This document shows positions 1 through 8,180 of a stretch of DNA of 16,047 nt, piece after piece (positions within the stretch are counted from its first letter, which is position 1; the number at the start of each line of letters is the position of its first letter). This DNA is from an uncultured Clostridia bacterium (GTDB taxonomy: Bacteria > Bacillota > Clostridia > Christensenellales > Borkfalkiaceae), in assembly GCA_947589585.1 (NCBI GenBank), contig CANQCA010000023.1, forward strand, positions 1 to 16,047. The letters are read 5' to 3'. The translations under genes were made by a program, and so were the position numbers. The notes beneath the pieces were generated by a model that had not been told where the DNA came from, made no database searches, and worked only from the letters and a program-made list of their open reading frames with translations.

Positions 1-87
1 ATCCTTCTCTTCCAATCTCCACAGAGTTTGTTTGAACTGAATCTCAAAAACTGTTGCACTTAGTTTGACAATTCACTTATTCTGCTT
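1..87. other. AT-rich gene-free edge downstream of fba
   Basis: This stretch is clearly richer in A and T than the genes beside it and holds no convincing coding sequence. I see no GC-rich hairpin with a T-run that could end fba transcription. The part around 52-75 (TGTTGCACTTAGTTTGACAA) reminds me of the terminal sequences of some Firmicutes insertion sequences (IS30-like). That is recollection, not a match I can verify. Confidence 0.35.
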
Positions 88-1023
88 TTACGCCTTGTTT
101 TCCGAACCGAGCACGTCGCAGATCTTGTGCTTGATGAGCGCCTTCATGTTCGCGCGGGCGTCGGTGAGATACTGGCGCGGGTCGAAATGATCGGGGTGCT
201 CGGCGAAGTGCTTGCGGATGGCGGCGGTGAAGGCGACGCGAAGGTCCGAATCGATATTGATCTTGCAGACGGCGAGCGCGGCTGCCTTTCTGAGCTCGCT
301 CTCGGGAATGCCGATGGCGTTGGGCATGCTTCCGCCGAATGCGTTGACGATGGCGACCTGGTCCTGCGGGACGCTGGAGGCGCCGTGGAGAACGATGGGG
401 AAGCCGGGAAGGCGCCTGCCCACTTCTTCCAGAATGTCGATGCGCAGTTTGGGATCCTGCCCGGGCTTGAATTTATATGCCCCGTGCGAGGTGCCGATGG
501 CGATGGCGAGGGAATCGATGCCCGTCCTCTCGGTGAACTCTTCCACTTCGTCGGGTGAGGTGAACATGGCGTCGCTTGCGGCGACGTTCACATCGTCCTC
601 GATGCCCGCGAGCTTGCCGAGCTCGGCTTCGACGACCACGCCGTGGTCATGGGCATATTCGACGACCTTCTTTGTAAGGGCGATGTTTTCCTCCCAAGGT
701 TTGGAAGAGGCGTCGATCATGACGGAAGTGAATCCGTCGTCGATGGAAGCCTTGCAGATCTCGAAGTCGGCGCCGTGGTCGAGGTGCATGGCGATGGGGA
801 TGTGCGTCGTTTCGGCGGCGGCGGCAACGAGATGGCGAAGGTAGACGGGGTTCGCATACTTTCTCGCACCCGCAGAGACCTGCAAGATGACGGGGGAGTT
901 GCACTCCGTCGCGGCTTCGACGATGGCCTGGATCATCTCCATGTTGTTGACGTTGAATGCGCCGACGGCATAACCGCCCGCGTACGCTTTTTTGAACATT
1001 TCCGTCGTAGTGACAAGGGGCAT
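88..1023 (-). CDS. fba: Class II fructose-1,6-bisphosphate aldolase
   Basis: This cytosolic glycolytic enzyme reversibly splits fructose-1,6-bisphosphate into dihydroxyacetone phosphate and glyceraldehyde-3-phosphate, using zinc. The 311-residue length is normal for the shorter class II (IIB) branch. Visible motifs are HLDHG at residues 80-84 (catalytic Asp82 and zinc ligand His83), VEAELG at 131-136, GTSHG at 177-181 (zinc ligand His180) and VLHGASSVP at 211-219 (zinc ligand His213). INIDSD near 255-260 fits the phosphate-binding region. The ATG at 1021-1023 is preceded by GGAGG (complement of 1031-1035) at a 7-nt spacing, so the start is well supported. The gene is transcribed divergently from the giant lipoprotein gene and has its own promoter. 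No terminator is visible in the 87 bases that follow it in the window. Confidence 0.97.
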   Translation of the reverse strand: MPLVTTTEMFKKAYAGGYAVGAFNVNNMEMIQAIVEAATECNSPVILQVSAGARKYANPVYLRHLVAAAAETTHIPIAMHLDHGADFEICKASIDDGFTSVMIDASSKPWEENIALTKKVVEYAHDHGVVVEAELGKLAGIEDDVNVAASDAMFTSPDEVEEFTERTGIDSLAIAIGTSHGAYKFKPGQDPKLRIDILEEVGRRLPGFPIVLHGASSVPQDQVAIVNAFGGSMPNAIGIPESELRKAAALAVCKINIDSDLRVAFTAAIRKHFAEHPDHFDPRQYLTDARANMKALIKHKICDVLGSENKA

Positions 1024-1050
1024 ATATGTTCCTCCAAGGGTTTTTTCTCA

Positions 1051-1079
1051 ATTATACGTTCTTCGGCGGAAAAATGCAA
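1051..1079 (-). promoter_or_regulatory. Sigma-A-type promoter of fba
   Basis: Read on the minus strand, a perfect TATAAT (complement of 1051-1056) lies 17 bases after TTGCAT (complement of 1074-1079). The -35 matches only TTG of the consensus, but spacing and -10 are ideal. Transcription would begin near 1044, giving a short leader of about 20 nt that carries the GGAGG site. Confidence 0.75.
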
Positions 1080-1096
1080 GAAAAAGAGGCCCGCAT

Positions 1097-1134
1097 AAAA
1101 AAATTTTTCGCAAAAGGGGAGGCTTCCCCTTGCG
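1097..1134 (-). terminator. Possible minus-strand terminator upstream of fba
   Basis: Positions 1109-1120 pair with 1125-1134 to form a 10-bp stem with a two-base bulge and a GGCT loop. On the minus strand the stem is followed by AAAAA and then seven T (complement of 1097-1103). It could stop antisense transcription entering the fba promoter. The five-base gap between stem and T-run makes it a weak candidate. Confidence 0.35.
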
Positions 1135-1180
1135 TGCGGCGTGCGGCCGTGAAAAAATTTTCGCGGGGGAAGCTATTTGA

Positions 1181-1209
1181 TTGACAGAATATTCATATTC
1201 CTGTATGAT
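1181..1209 (+). promoter_or_regulatory. Near-consensus promoter of the giant lipoprotein gene, with a palindrome in its spacer
   Basis: TTGACA (1181-1186) and TATGAT (1204-1209) are separated by exactly 17 bases: a perfect -35 and a 5-of-6 -10. The spacer contains the inverted repeat GAATAT-TC-ATATTC (1187-1200), which could be an operator placed to block RNA polymerase. The predicted start near 1216 leaves a leader of about 67 nt before the ATG. Confidence 0.85.
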
Positions 1210-1282
1210 AAGAGTATAAACAATCATTTTCTTTGTATAAATGCGCACGCTGTATGCAAAAGACTGATCGAGGAGGCTTTTC

Positions 1283-4200
1283 ATGAAGAAAGTAAGAAAA
1301 TCATTTATCATCCCGCTCATTGGCGTCGCCGCGCTCTCGCTCGCCGCCATCGGGGCGTGCGGGGTGGAGAAGGAAGCCGTGCTCACGCTCGATGCGGGCG
1401 CGGGCGGCAGCATCGCAAAGACGGAGTATACCCTCTCCGCGGGCGAGGACCTCTTCGCCTACCTTGCGGATATTTCCCCCGCCGTCTCGCAAGAGGGGCT
1501 CACGTTCGACGGCTGGTACAACGGGAGCGCCAAAATCGCCGAGGGCGACCTCATGCCCGAGGAAGGGCTCACGCTGACGGCGAAATACCTCGCGCCCTAT
1601 ACCTTCGAAGTATACAAATTCGATGCGCAGGCGGGGCAGTACGGCGCCCCCGCGACGATATCCGGACAGGCTTTTTGGCATGAACCCTTCAATGTGCTCG
1701 GCACATATAAGATCCCCGAGGGGATGCAGATGGATCCCGCCAAGGCGAGCACGGTCACTTCCGCCTCGCTTGCCGTGGACGAGAAGTTCTCGCTCTACTT
1801 AAGGGCGATAGAGCCCGCCGTCACCTTCAGGGCGAATTTGCCCGACGGGGTGGAAGCGGAGGGGAGCATGCCTTCCGAGGCCGTGCAATACGGCGCTGCA
1901 TTCCCGGTCCCCACGCCCCGCTTCGTCCTGCCCGAAGATTACCGCTTCGCAGGCTGGACGCTCGACGGTCTCGACGGGGAACGCTATTTTGCGGGCGATA
2001 CGATCGCAGCCGTGAAGAGCGATTTCTCCCTCTATGCGCATTGGGACAGGGGCTATCGCGATCTCGGCGGCGGCGACGACATCATCTTCCTTCCGAGCGA
2101 AGAGTCGGGCAGGGCCATTCTCTCGAGGAGCGGGCTCGGCGAGATGCGCGGGAGCTACGACGGCGCGACGCGCACCTTCACTTTCATGTTCACGAGCGGG
2201 GAAACGGTGACGGGGCGGATCTCGGCATGGGACCGCTACACCTTCGCCTATAAGCAGGACTTCGAGGAAGCCGTCTATACCTATTGCGGTCAAGACGGTG
2301 TGAAACAGACCTCGGTCACCCTCTCCGTCGACGGCTATTTCGGCGCCGTGTTCGAGGATACCGCGGGCGACGTGACGGGCGGAAAGGGCAAGGCCGTCGG
2401 GGCATTCCTTCCCGCGGGGGAAGAGGGCCTCTACCGCTTCTATTCGGATGAAGCCAATTTCTACTTCCGTCTCGATACGGCGGGGAAGACCTTCCGTATC
2501 CAAAGCGCGGAGGCGGGGCAGTACGCCCGTCTCTCGGGAGATATGATCGATGACTACGATCTGCTCGTGCTCGACGGCTTCGGCGGCGCCGAGCGGCTTA
2601 CGTACGATCCCGCGGGCTATCCCGCATATGAAGAGAGCGGGACGTATACCATTCTTGCGAACGGGGAGTGCAAAGTCTCCCTCGAGGACGGCGAGACCTT
2701 CCGCTGCCTGATCGACATTCTGAGCGGCGTGTTCACGCTCTCCGATCCCGACCTCGAAGGGGAATTCACTTCCGAGGACGGGAAGCTCTCCGTCGCGCTC
2801 GACGGCTACGGCGATCTGGGCTTTGCGACGCTCACCGACCTTGAGACGGGGAAGAGCACCGTCTATGCCAAGGAATGGGAAGTCTATTCCCTCACCGTCG
2901 GCGGAGAGAAGACGCTCTACCGCCTTCTCCGGCTCTACGATCTCCGCACGGACTTGCTGACCCGCACACTTCTCTTCCCCGACGGGAGCGAGGTGTTCCG
3001 CGAGGTGGGCAGGGAAGCGGGGGAATACTTCCTCTTCGAGCTGCAGACTTCCGCGTTCGGCCCCTTCATCCTCACCCTCGACGGCGAGCCGCAGGGGAGC
3101 GCTGCGGGCGGGTGGACGCTCTATGGCTACACCGCGGACGGAGATGAGACGATCACCGAGATCCTCGCGAGCGGCCTCTATACCGATTCGGGCAACACCT
3201 ATGCGCTCACCCTCGTCGGTGCGGCGAAGGATGACGCCCCCGATCCCTTCAAGCATTCTCCCGTCAACGTCCTCATCACGGCCGTCACGGGCGGATCCTT
3301 CGACTATATCGGCGTATTCGTCGTCGAAGACACGGCCCGCGCGATGACCCTTCTCGACGGGGAGGGCGGGCCCGCGACGATCAGGGTGGACGGCTACGGC
3401 CACACCTTCTACAGCGCCCTCAACGGCAAGCAGTACGACGGGACGTTCGCCTTGGAAGATTACGACGGCCCTGCTCCCATCGAGGGGGCGGACACCGGAA
3501 ACGACTGCATCCTCATCCTGCAGGCGGGCACGGGGGAGAGCTTCAGCTTCTACCTTCCCAATGGGCTCGCGGATAAAAACCTCTTCTATATGCTCGGAGA
3601 GGAATACGGCACCTATGAGGGCGGCAACAACGAGACCTTCGGCTGCTATTTGCTCCTCAGCGGGTTCGGCGGGGAAGAGGGCGGCTTTGCCCGGTTCGGT
3701 GCGACGAGTTCGGCCACGAGCGTTCCCTTCGTGCTCGACGGTATCTATACAAAGGTAAGCGAAGAATACTACGGCACCGTGTGGAAGTTCGAGGGCAAGA
3801 GCTTCAGCGACAGCGCGGGAATGCCGACCTTCGCCCCCGACAGCGTCGTCTTCTGCTTCGTGCTCGACACCATCGCCGATTACCCCGTCTTCCGCATTTA
3901 CAGGGAAGAGGATGAAGTGGAGTACCTCGGCCCGAACGGCGAGAGCCTCGTCGTCACGGGGGTACACACGGCGCAGTTTACCGATGCGCACGGCAACGTC
4001 TGGACGGGCGAAGCCTCCCGCGGGCAAGACCTCGACTGGGCGGACGGCCACGTCATCGCCGAGACCGTCATCTTCGAATATCTCGGCGCAGACGGCAGCT
4101 ACTACGATTTCACCTTCCGCGTGGACGAAGAAAGGAAGACCTTCCTCATCCAGGGCGCGGAGGTCGGCTTCTACTATGCCTTCGATCCCGAAAACGCCCT

Positions 4201-6937
4201 CGTCGTCTCCGATCTTTGCATCAAGCTCGACGGCTACGGCGGCGCGGTCGTCTATGTGCCCAATGCCATGGTGCCCGAACAGCCCGAGGCGGGCGAGATC
4301 CGCGCGCAGGGGAGCTACTTCGAGACGCCGACGAAGGGGATCTACCGCTTCATTTCCGATTCTCTCTATGATGTGGAGAACGGGGAGTTCAACTTCGAGC
4401 TGAGCGTCTTTACCGAGAGCTCGAGCTGGCAGTATGCCCAATACAACGTCTTCTACCGCTATACGCAAAAGCGGGAGGGGAGATTTATCAACGCCGATTG
4501 GACCACCCTCACCATCGACGGGTACGATCGTGCCGTCTGGGTGGATAAGCTCGGCCGCCGCACCGAGGGGACGTTCGAGATCCTCGGCGAAAATGTCGTC
4601 AAACTCAAGGCGGAGAGCGGGAATTACTACTTCTCCGTCGACCGCACGAAGAACACCTTCAGCCGTTTTGAAGGGGACTTCGTCGTGGAAAACGGCGTCC
4701 TGCTCGCCTATACGGGAAAGGCGACGAACGTCGTCCTCGGCCCCAAGATCGAAAAGATCGGCAGGGGCGCCTTCATCGATGCATCGATCGCAAGCATCGA
4801 TCTCGGCAGCGTGACCGAGATCGGCGTGCGCGCCTTCGACGGCTCCACCGTGGGCACAATCACGGGCGGCGGACAGGTGGAGCGCATCCTCGATCAGGCC
4901 TTCCTCTATTGCGACAATCTCACTTCGGTGAACTTCCCCAAGGCGGGCTATATCGGTCCGCAGGCCTTCGCCCATTGTTATTCCCTCGCAAGCGTCACGC
5001 TCGGCGAGGTGACCTTCATCGGCGACCGCGCCTTCGAGAGCTGCTATACCGATCCCTTATCCCTCATGCCGCTCGGGACCTTCAAACTCGTCCTCGGGAA
5101 TAAGACCTCCGCGCCCAAGCTCGGCGGCCCCGGCGTCTTTGCCATCCATTATTCGGGCGGCGCATACAAGGGAGATATCGTCTTCACCGTCCGCTTCGCA
5201 TCCGTCGACGCCCTCAGGGCCGCCTTTGTGCATGCCGACTGGATCAACGGCAGCCGCCGCTCCGTCTCCGTCGGCGCCGCCACCGAGGTCTGGGGGAAGA
5301 CTTTCTGCGAAAACGTCTGCATCGCCGAGGCGGGGAGCGAAAAGGGCGCATGGTATGCAAAGGATACCCTCGCCCGCCTCTACCTCGACGGCATCCTCAC
5401 CGCGGACGGACGCTATGTCGGCGCATATATTTCAGACGGCGAAACGCTCACGCTCTATTGCTACACCGATCCCGCCGAGGCGCACGAAGGGAACTTCGTG
5501 ACCGCGCAGGCGACGCTCTCGGACGGCACCCTCACGGGTGCATTCGGTACCCTGCCGGCGGCGGACTACTTCCGTGAAGGGACGCTTCTCACCTATACTT
5601 CGGCGCAGGGATACGGCGATTTCGACCTCGAGCTAAGGGAACAATTCCCCATGCTCGGGCACTTTGGCGGGAAGGCCGTGCCCGTCGGCTGCGAAGGGGG
5701 CAAGGCGGTCTTCACCCTCGAGGGCATGCGCTACACGCTCACCCTTTCCCGGGATGGGACGTACACCTTGGAGAGCGCTCCCGCAGCCTTCAACGAATTC
5801 ATCACGGCAGAGGACGGCAGCTCCGTCCGCATCACGATGGATGAAGCGGGCAACGTTACGATGCGGGAAGGCACCTTCCGCTCCGTCGGCGGGAAGGAGA
5901 TCACCTTCTCCGTCTTGCACGGCTGCGGCAGGGCGGAAGGGGAGGATATCGCCTTCTACTTCGATACGGAGATCGGCATGTTGGAAAACGCCATCTGGCG
6001 GGTCACGATAGAAATCGGGACGACGCTCGATGAGGCTTCCATGCAGTATATCTATTCCTTCACCTATACGGCGGAGCCCTATCTCGCGCTCAAGCAGGTC
6101 GCCGACGCCGCCGATGCCACGCGTTCGGTAGTGTTCGGCTACGACGACGCGGGTGTCCTCAAGGATCTTTGGCTGCGCTTCTCCGTCACGAGCGTGCAGG
6201 GCGGCATCGTGAATACCTACAACGTCACGGGCGATTGGACCGAGCAGGACGGCGGTTATCTCTTCTATGCCGTCGACGGCTACGACCCCGTCGAGGGCGC
6301 TACCTTCTTCCTTCAGCCGACAAGGGATGCGTCGGGCAATATCACCTCCGTCACCGTCAGCCAGTACACCCGTGAGATAGAATTCGAAGGTACGGCGGCG
6401 GACGGAAGCCGCATCAAACTCTCCTCCGAAAAGGATGCGGGCGGCGCGGCAGTCGTCACCGTCGAGGGGACCTTTGCAGACGTCGCGGGCGGGCAGTTCA
6501 CCGCAAAAGCGACGGGCAAGGCGGAATTTATCTCGGGCAGCACTTTCGCCGTCTACACCACGAAGGAGTTCGACGAGAGCAAATACTACCGCATCCTCAT
6601 CACCCTCGACGCGCTGGAAAACACCTTCACCTATACCGCCGCAGAGGCGGGAAAGGCGGTCAAATCGGAGAAGACCACCGATCTCGGCGAGCAGTACACC
6701 GTCTGGGTGTATTCGCCGAGCACGTCCTTCAACTCGACGACGTGGTTCTTCATCCAGCTCGAGACGGTCTATAAGGGCGAGACGCTTCTCCTCGACGGCA
6801 TTGCGGTATACAACAACAATCAATATCCCTATAATGCGGAATTCACCGTCACCACGGCGGGTGATTTCGAGGGAAGGTTCTACCGCATGCGGATCGAGTC
6901 CGGCATGAACATCCGTAATTTTATTGCGCTTACCTGA
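1283..6937 (+). CDS. Giant modular predicted lipoprotein with InlB-like, ~90-aa LDGYG and BspA-type repeats
   Basis: I do not recognise a named function. The 1884-residue product starts with a basic, hydrophobic signal peptide ending in a lipobox-like I-G-A-C (Cys26), so it is probably tethered to the outer face of the membrane. Two InlB/Listeria-Bacteroides-type repeats follow (about 33-100 and 180-257, ending TFDGWYNG and FAGWTLDG...YAHW). From about 340 to 1100 there is a tandem series of degenerate modules with an L-x-L-D-G-[YF]-G-x-A core at residues near 350, 431, 507, 600, 703, 793, 892, 983 and 1079. Residues 1146-1254 are BspA-type leucine-rich repeats (IGRGAF, ILDQAF, IGPQAF, IGDRAF). 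The remaining ~600 residues are further beta-rich modules. There is no LPxTG motif or C-terminal membrane segment. AGGAGG (1271-1276) sits 6 nt before the ATG. The gene has its own promoter and terminator, and codon use resembles its neighbours. Adhesion or ligand binding is inference from the modules. Confidence 0.9.
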   Translation: MKKVRKSFIIPLIGVAALSLAAIGACGVEKEAVLTLDAGAGGSIAKTEYTLSAGEDLFAYLADISPAVSQEGLTFDGWYNGSAKIAEGDLMPEEGLTLTAKYLAPYTFEVYKFDAQAGQYGAPATISGQAFWHEPFNVLGTYKIPEGMQMDPAKASTVTSASLAVDEKFSLYLRAIEPAVTFRANLPDGVEAEGSMPSEAVQYGAAFPVPTPRFVLPEDYRFAGWTLDGLDGERYFAGDTIAAVKSDFSLYAHWDRGYRDLGGGDDIIFLPSEESGRAILSRSGLGEMRGSYDGATRTFTFMFTSGETVTGRISAWDRYTFAYKQDFEEAVYTYCGQDGVKQTSVTLSVDGYFGAVFEDTAGDVTGGKGKAVGAFLPAGEEGLYRFYSDEANFYFRLDTAGKTFRIQSAEAGQYARLSGDMIDDYDLLVLDGFGGAERLTYDPAGYPAYEESGTYTILANGECKVSLEDGETFRCLIDILSGVFTLSDPDLEGEFTSEDGKLSVALDGYGDLGFATLTDLETGKSTVYAKEWEVYSLTVGGEKTLYRLLRLYDLRTDLLTRTLLFPDGSEVFREVGREAGEYFLFELQTSAFGPFILTLDGEPQGSAAGGWTLYGYTADGDETITEILASGLYTDSGNTYALTLVGAAKDDAPDPFKHSPVNVLITAVTGGSFDYIGVFVVEDTARAMTLLDGEGGPATIRVDGYGHTFYSALNGKQYDGTFALEDYDGPAPIEGADTGNDCILILQAGTGESFSFYLPNGLADKNLFYMLGEEYGTYEGGNNETFGCYLLLSGFGGEEGGFARFGATSSATSVPFVLDGIYTKVSEEYYGTVWKFEGKSFSDSAGMPTFAPDSVVFCFVLDTIADYPVFRIYREEDEVEYLGPNGESLVVTGVHTAQFTDAHGNVWTGEASRGQDLDWADGHVIAETVIFEYLGADGSYYDFTFRVDEERKTFLIQGAEVGFYYAFDPENALVVSDLCIKLDGYGGAVVYVPNAMVPEQPEAGEIRAQGSYFETPTKGIYRFISDSLYDVENGEFNFELSVFTESSSWQYAQYNVFYRYTQKREGRFINADWTTLTIDGYDRAVWVDKLGRRTEGTFEILGENVVKLKAESGNYYFSVDRTKNTFSRFEGDFVVENGVLLAYTGKATNVVLGPKIEKIGRGAFIDASIASIDLGSVTEIGVRAFDGSTVGTITGGGQVERILDQAFLYCDNLTSVNFPKAGYIGPQAFAHCYSLASVTLGEVTFIGDRAFESCYTDPLSLMPLGTFKLVLGNKTSAPKLGGPGVFAIHYSGGAYKGDIVFTVRFASVDALRAAFVHADWINGSRRSVSVGAATEVWGKTFCENVCIAEAGSEKGAWYAKDTLARLYLDGILTADGRYVGAYISDGETLTLYCYTDPAEAHEGNFVTAQATLSDGTLTGAFGTLPAADYFREGTLLTYTSAQGYGDFDLELREQFPMLGHFGGKAVPVGCEGGKAVFTLEGMRYTLTLSRDGTYTLESAPAAFNEFITAEDGSSVRITMDEAGNVTMREGTFRSVGGKEITFSVLHGCGRAEGEDIAFYFDTEIGMLENAIWRVTIEIGTTLDEASMQYIYSFTYTAEPYLALKQVADAADATRSVVFGYDDAGVLKDLWLRFSVTSVQGGIVNTYNVTGDWTEQDGGYLFYAVDGYDPVEGATFFLQPTRDASGNITSVTVSQYTREIEFEGTAADGSRIKLSSEKDAGGAAVVTVEGTFADVAGGQFTAKATGKAEFISGSTFAVYTTKEFDESKYYRILITLDALENTFTYTAAEAGKAVKSEKTTDLGEQYTVWVYSPSTSFNSTTWFFIQLETVYKGETLLLDGIAVYNNNQYPYNAEFTVTTAGDFEGRFYRMRIESGMNIRNFIALT

Positions 6938-6952
6938 TGGGGAAGACGCATA

Positions 6953-6981
6953 CGGGGCAGGCTTCGGCCTGCCCCGTTTTT
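6953..6981 (+). terminator. Rho-independent terminator of the giant lipoprotein gene
   Basis: A perfect 10-bp GC-rich stem (6953-6962 with 6967-6976) is closed by the very stable C-UUCG-G tetraloop (6963-6966) and followed by TTTTT (6977-6981). It starts 15 bases after the stop codon and isolates the lipoprotein gene from gap. Confidence 0.95.
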
Positions 6982-7029
6982 ATCTTTTCCGGAAAATGTC
7001 ACCGCTTGGAAAAATTCGGAAAAAAAGCG

Positions 7030-7058
7030 TTGACGGGGCAAAAAAAGCATGCTATAAT
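7030..7058 (+). promoter_or_regulatory. Strong sigma-A-type promoter of gap
   Basis: TTGACG (7030-7035) and a perfect TATAAT (7053-7058) are separated by 17 bases that include a run of seven A. The -35 differs from consensus at one position. This fits high constitutive expression of a glycolytic gene. Confidence 0.9.
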
Positions 7059-7092
7059 GGGGACGAAAATTCATTTTGGAGGTCAACTACCA

Positions 7093-8115
7093 ATGGCAAA
7101 CGTAAAAGTTGCGATCAACGGGTTCGGGCGCATCGGCCGCCTTGCATTCCGCCAGATGTTCCAAGCGAAGGGATATGAGATCGTCGCGATCAACGATCTC
7201 ACGAGCCCCACGATGCTCGCACATCTTCTGAAGTACGACAGCGCGCAGGGCAGATACGCGCTCGCGGATAAGGTTTCCGCGAACGACGAAGAGGGCACCC
7301 TCACCGTCGACGGCACCACCATCCGTATCTATAAGGAAAAGGACGCCATCAACCTTCCTTGGAAGGAACTCGATGTCGACGTCGTTCTGGAATGCACGGG
7401 CTTCTATACCTCGAAGGCGAAGTCGCAGGCCCACATCGATGCGGGCGCAAAGAAGGTCATCATCTCCGCCCCCGCGGGAAACGATCTTCCCACCATCGTC
7501 TACGGCGTCAACGAAAAGACGCTTACGAAAGAGGACACCATCATCTCCGCGGCCAGCTGCACCACCAACTGCCTCGCGCCCATGGCCAATGTGCTCAACA
7601 ACACCTATCCCATCGTCTCGGGCATCATGACGACCGTCCACGCCTTCACGGGCGACCAGATGGTCCTCGACGGCCCTCACCGTAAGGGAGACCTTCGCCG
7701 TGCAAGAGCGGCCGCCGTCAACATCGTTCCCAATTCGACGGGCGCAGCCAAGGCGATCGGCCTCGTCATCCCCGCCCTCAACGGCAAGCTCATCGGCTCC
7801 GCCCAGCGCGTTCCCGTTCCCACGGGCTCCACGACCATCCTCGTCGCCGTCGTCAAGGGCACGGATGTGACCAAGGAGAGCATCAACGCCGCCATGAAGG
7901 CCGCCGCTTCCGCTTCCTTCGGCTACACCGAAGAACAGCTCGTCTCCTCGGATATCATCGGCGAGACGCACGGCTCCATCTTCGACGCAACGCAGACCAT
8001 GGTCGCCAAGATCGACGACGATACCTATCAGGTGCAGGTCGTCGCTTGGTACGACAACGAGAACAGCTATACCTCGCAGATGGTCCGTACGATCAAGTAC
8101 TTCGCCGAACTCTAA
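7093..8115 (+). CDS. gap: Glyceraldehyde-3-phosphate dehydrogenase, type I, NAD-dependent
   Basis: This cytosolic enzyme oxidises glyceraldehyde-3-phosphate to 1,3-bisphosphoglycerate with NAD and phosphate. The chosen start, ATG 7093, gives 340 residues, the usual length. The N-terminus VAINGFGRIGR (residues 6-16) is the Rossmann glycine-rich loop, and GGAGG (7078-7082) lies 10 nt upstream. An in-frame extension back to 6937 would run through the terminator and promoter and is rejected. Asn34-Asp35 after the second strand fits NAD rather than NADP preference. SAASCTTNC places the catalytic cysteine at Cys156. DLRRARAAA and RVPVPTGS are typical of the streptococcal/lactobacillar-like branch. 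The gene is monocistronic. No pgk or tpi follows, although these often accompany gap. Confidence 0.98.
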   Translation: MANVKVAINGFGRIGRLAFRQMFQAKGYEIVAINDLTSPTMLAHLLKYDSAQGRYALADKVSANDEEGTLTVDGTTIRIYKEKDAINLPWKELDVDVVLECTGFYTSKAKSQAHIDAGAKKVIISAPAGNDLPTIVYGVNEKTLTKEDTIISAASCTTNCLAPMANVLNNTYPIVSGIMTTVHAFTGDQMVLDGPHRKGDLRRARAAAVNIVPNSTGAAKAIGLVIPALNGKLIGSAQRVPVPTGSTTILVAVVKGTDVTKESINAAMKAAASASFGYTEEQLVSSDIIGETHGSIFDATQTMVAKIDDDTYQVQVVAWYDNENSYTSQMVRTIKYFAEL

Positions 8116-8118
8116 GGT

Positions 8119-8168
8119 AAATTGCATAAAAAAAGACGCCTTTTGGGGCGTCTTTTTTTATGCAATTT
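8119..8168. terminator. Bidirectional terminator after gap with perfect 22-bp arms
   Basis: Arms 8119-8140 and 8147-8168 are perfectly complementary around a six-base loop (TTTTGG). The GC core GACGCC/GGCGTC is flanked by seven A on the left and seven T on the right, so it works on either strand. It begins four bases after the gap stop codon. Confidence 0.95.
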
Positions 8169-8180
8169 TCGCTTATCCTG

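Noticed and set aside
1799..4975. A very long open frame (over 1000 codons) antisense to the lipoprotein gene
   Set aside because: It lies wholly opposite a well-supported gene. GC-rich codon bias keeps the complementary frame open; the translation is Glu/Val/Arg-rich without recognisable domains, and no ribosome site or promoter supports it.
6937..7092. An N-terminal extension of gap starting at 6937
   Set aside because: It would run through the lipoprotein terminator and the gap promoter, and ATG 7093 has a good GGAGG and the family N-terminus.
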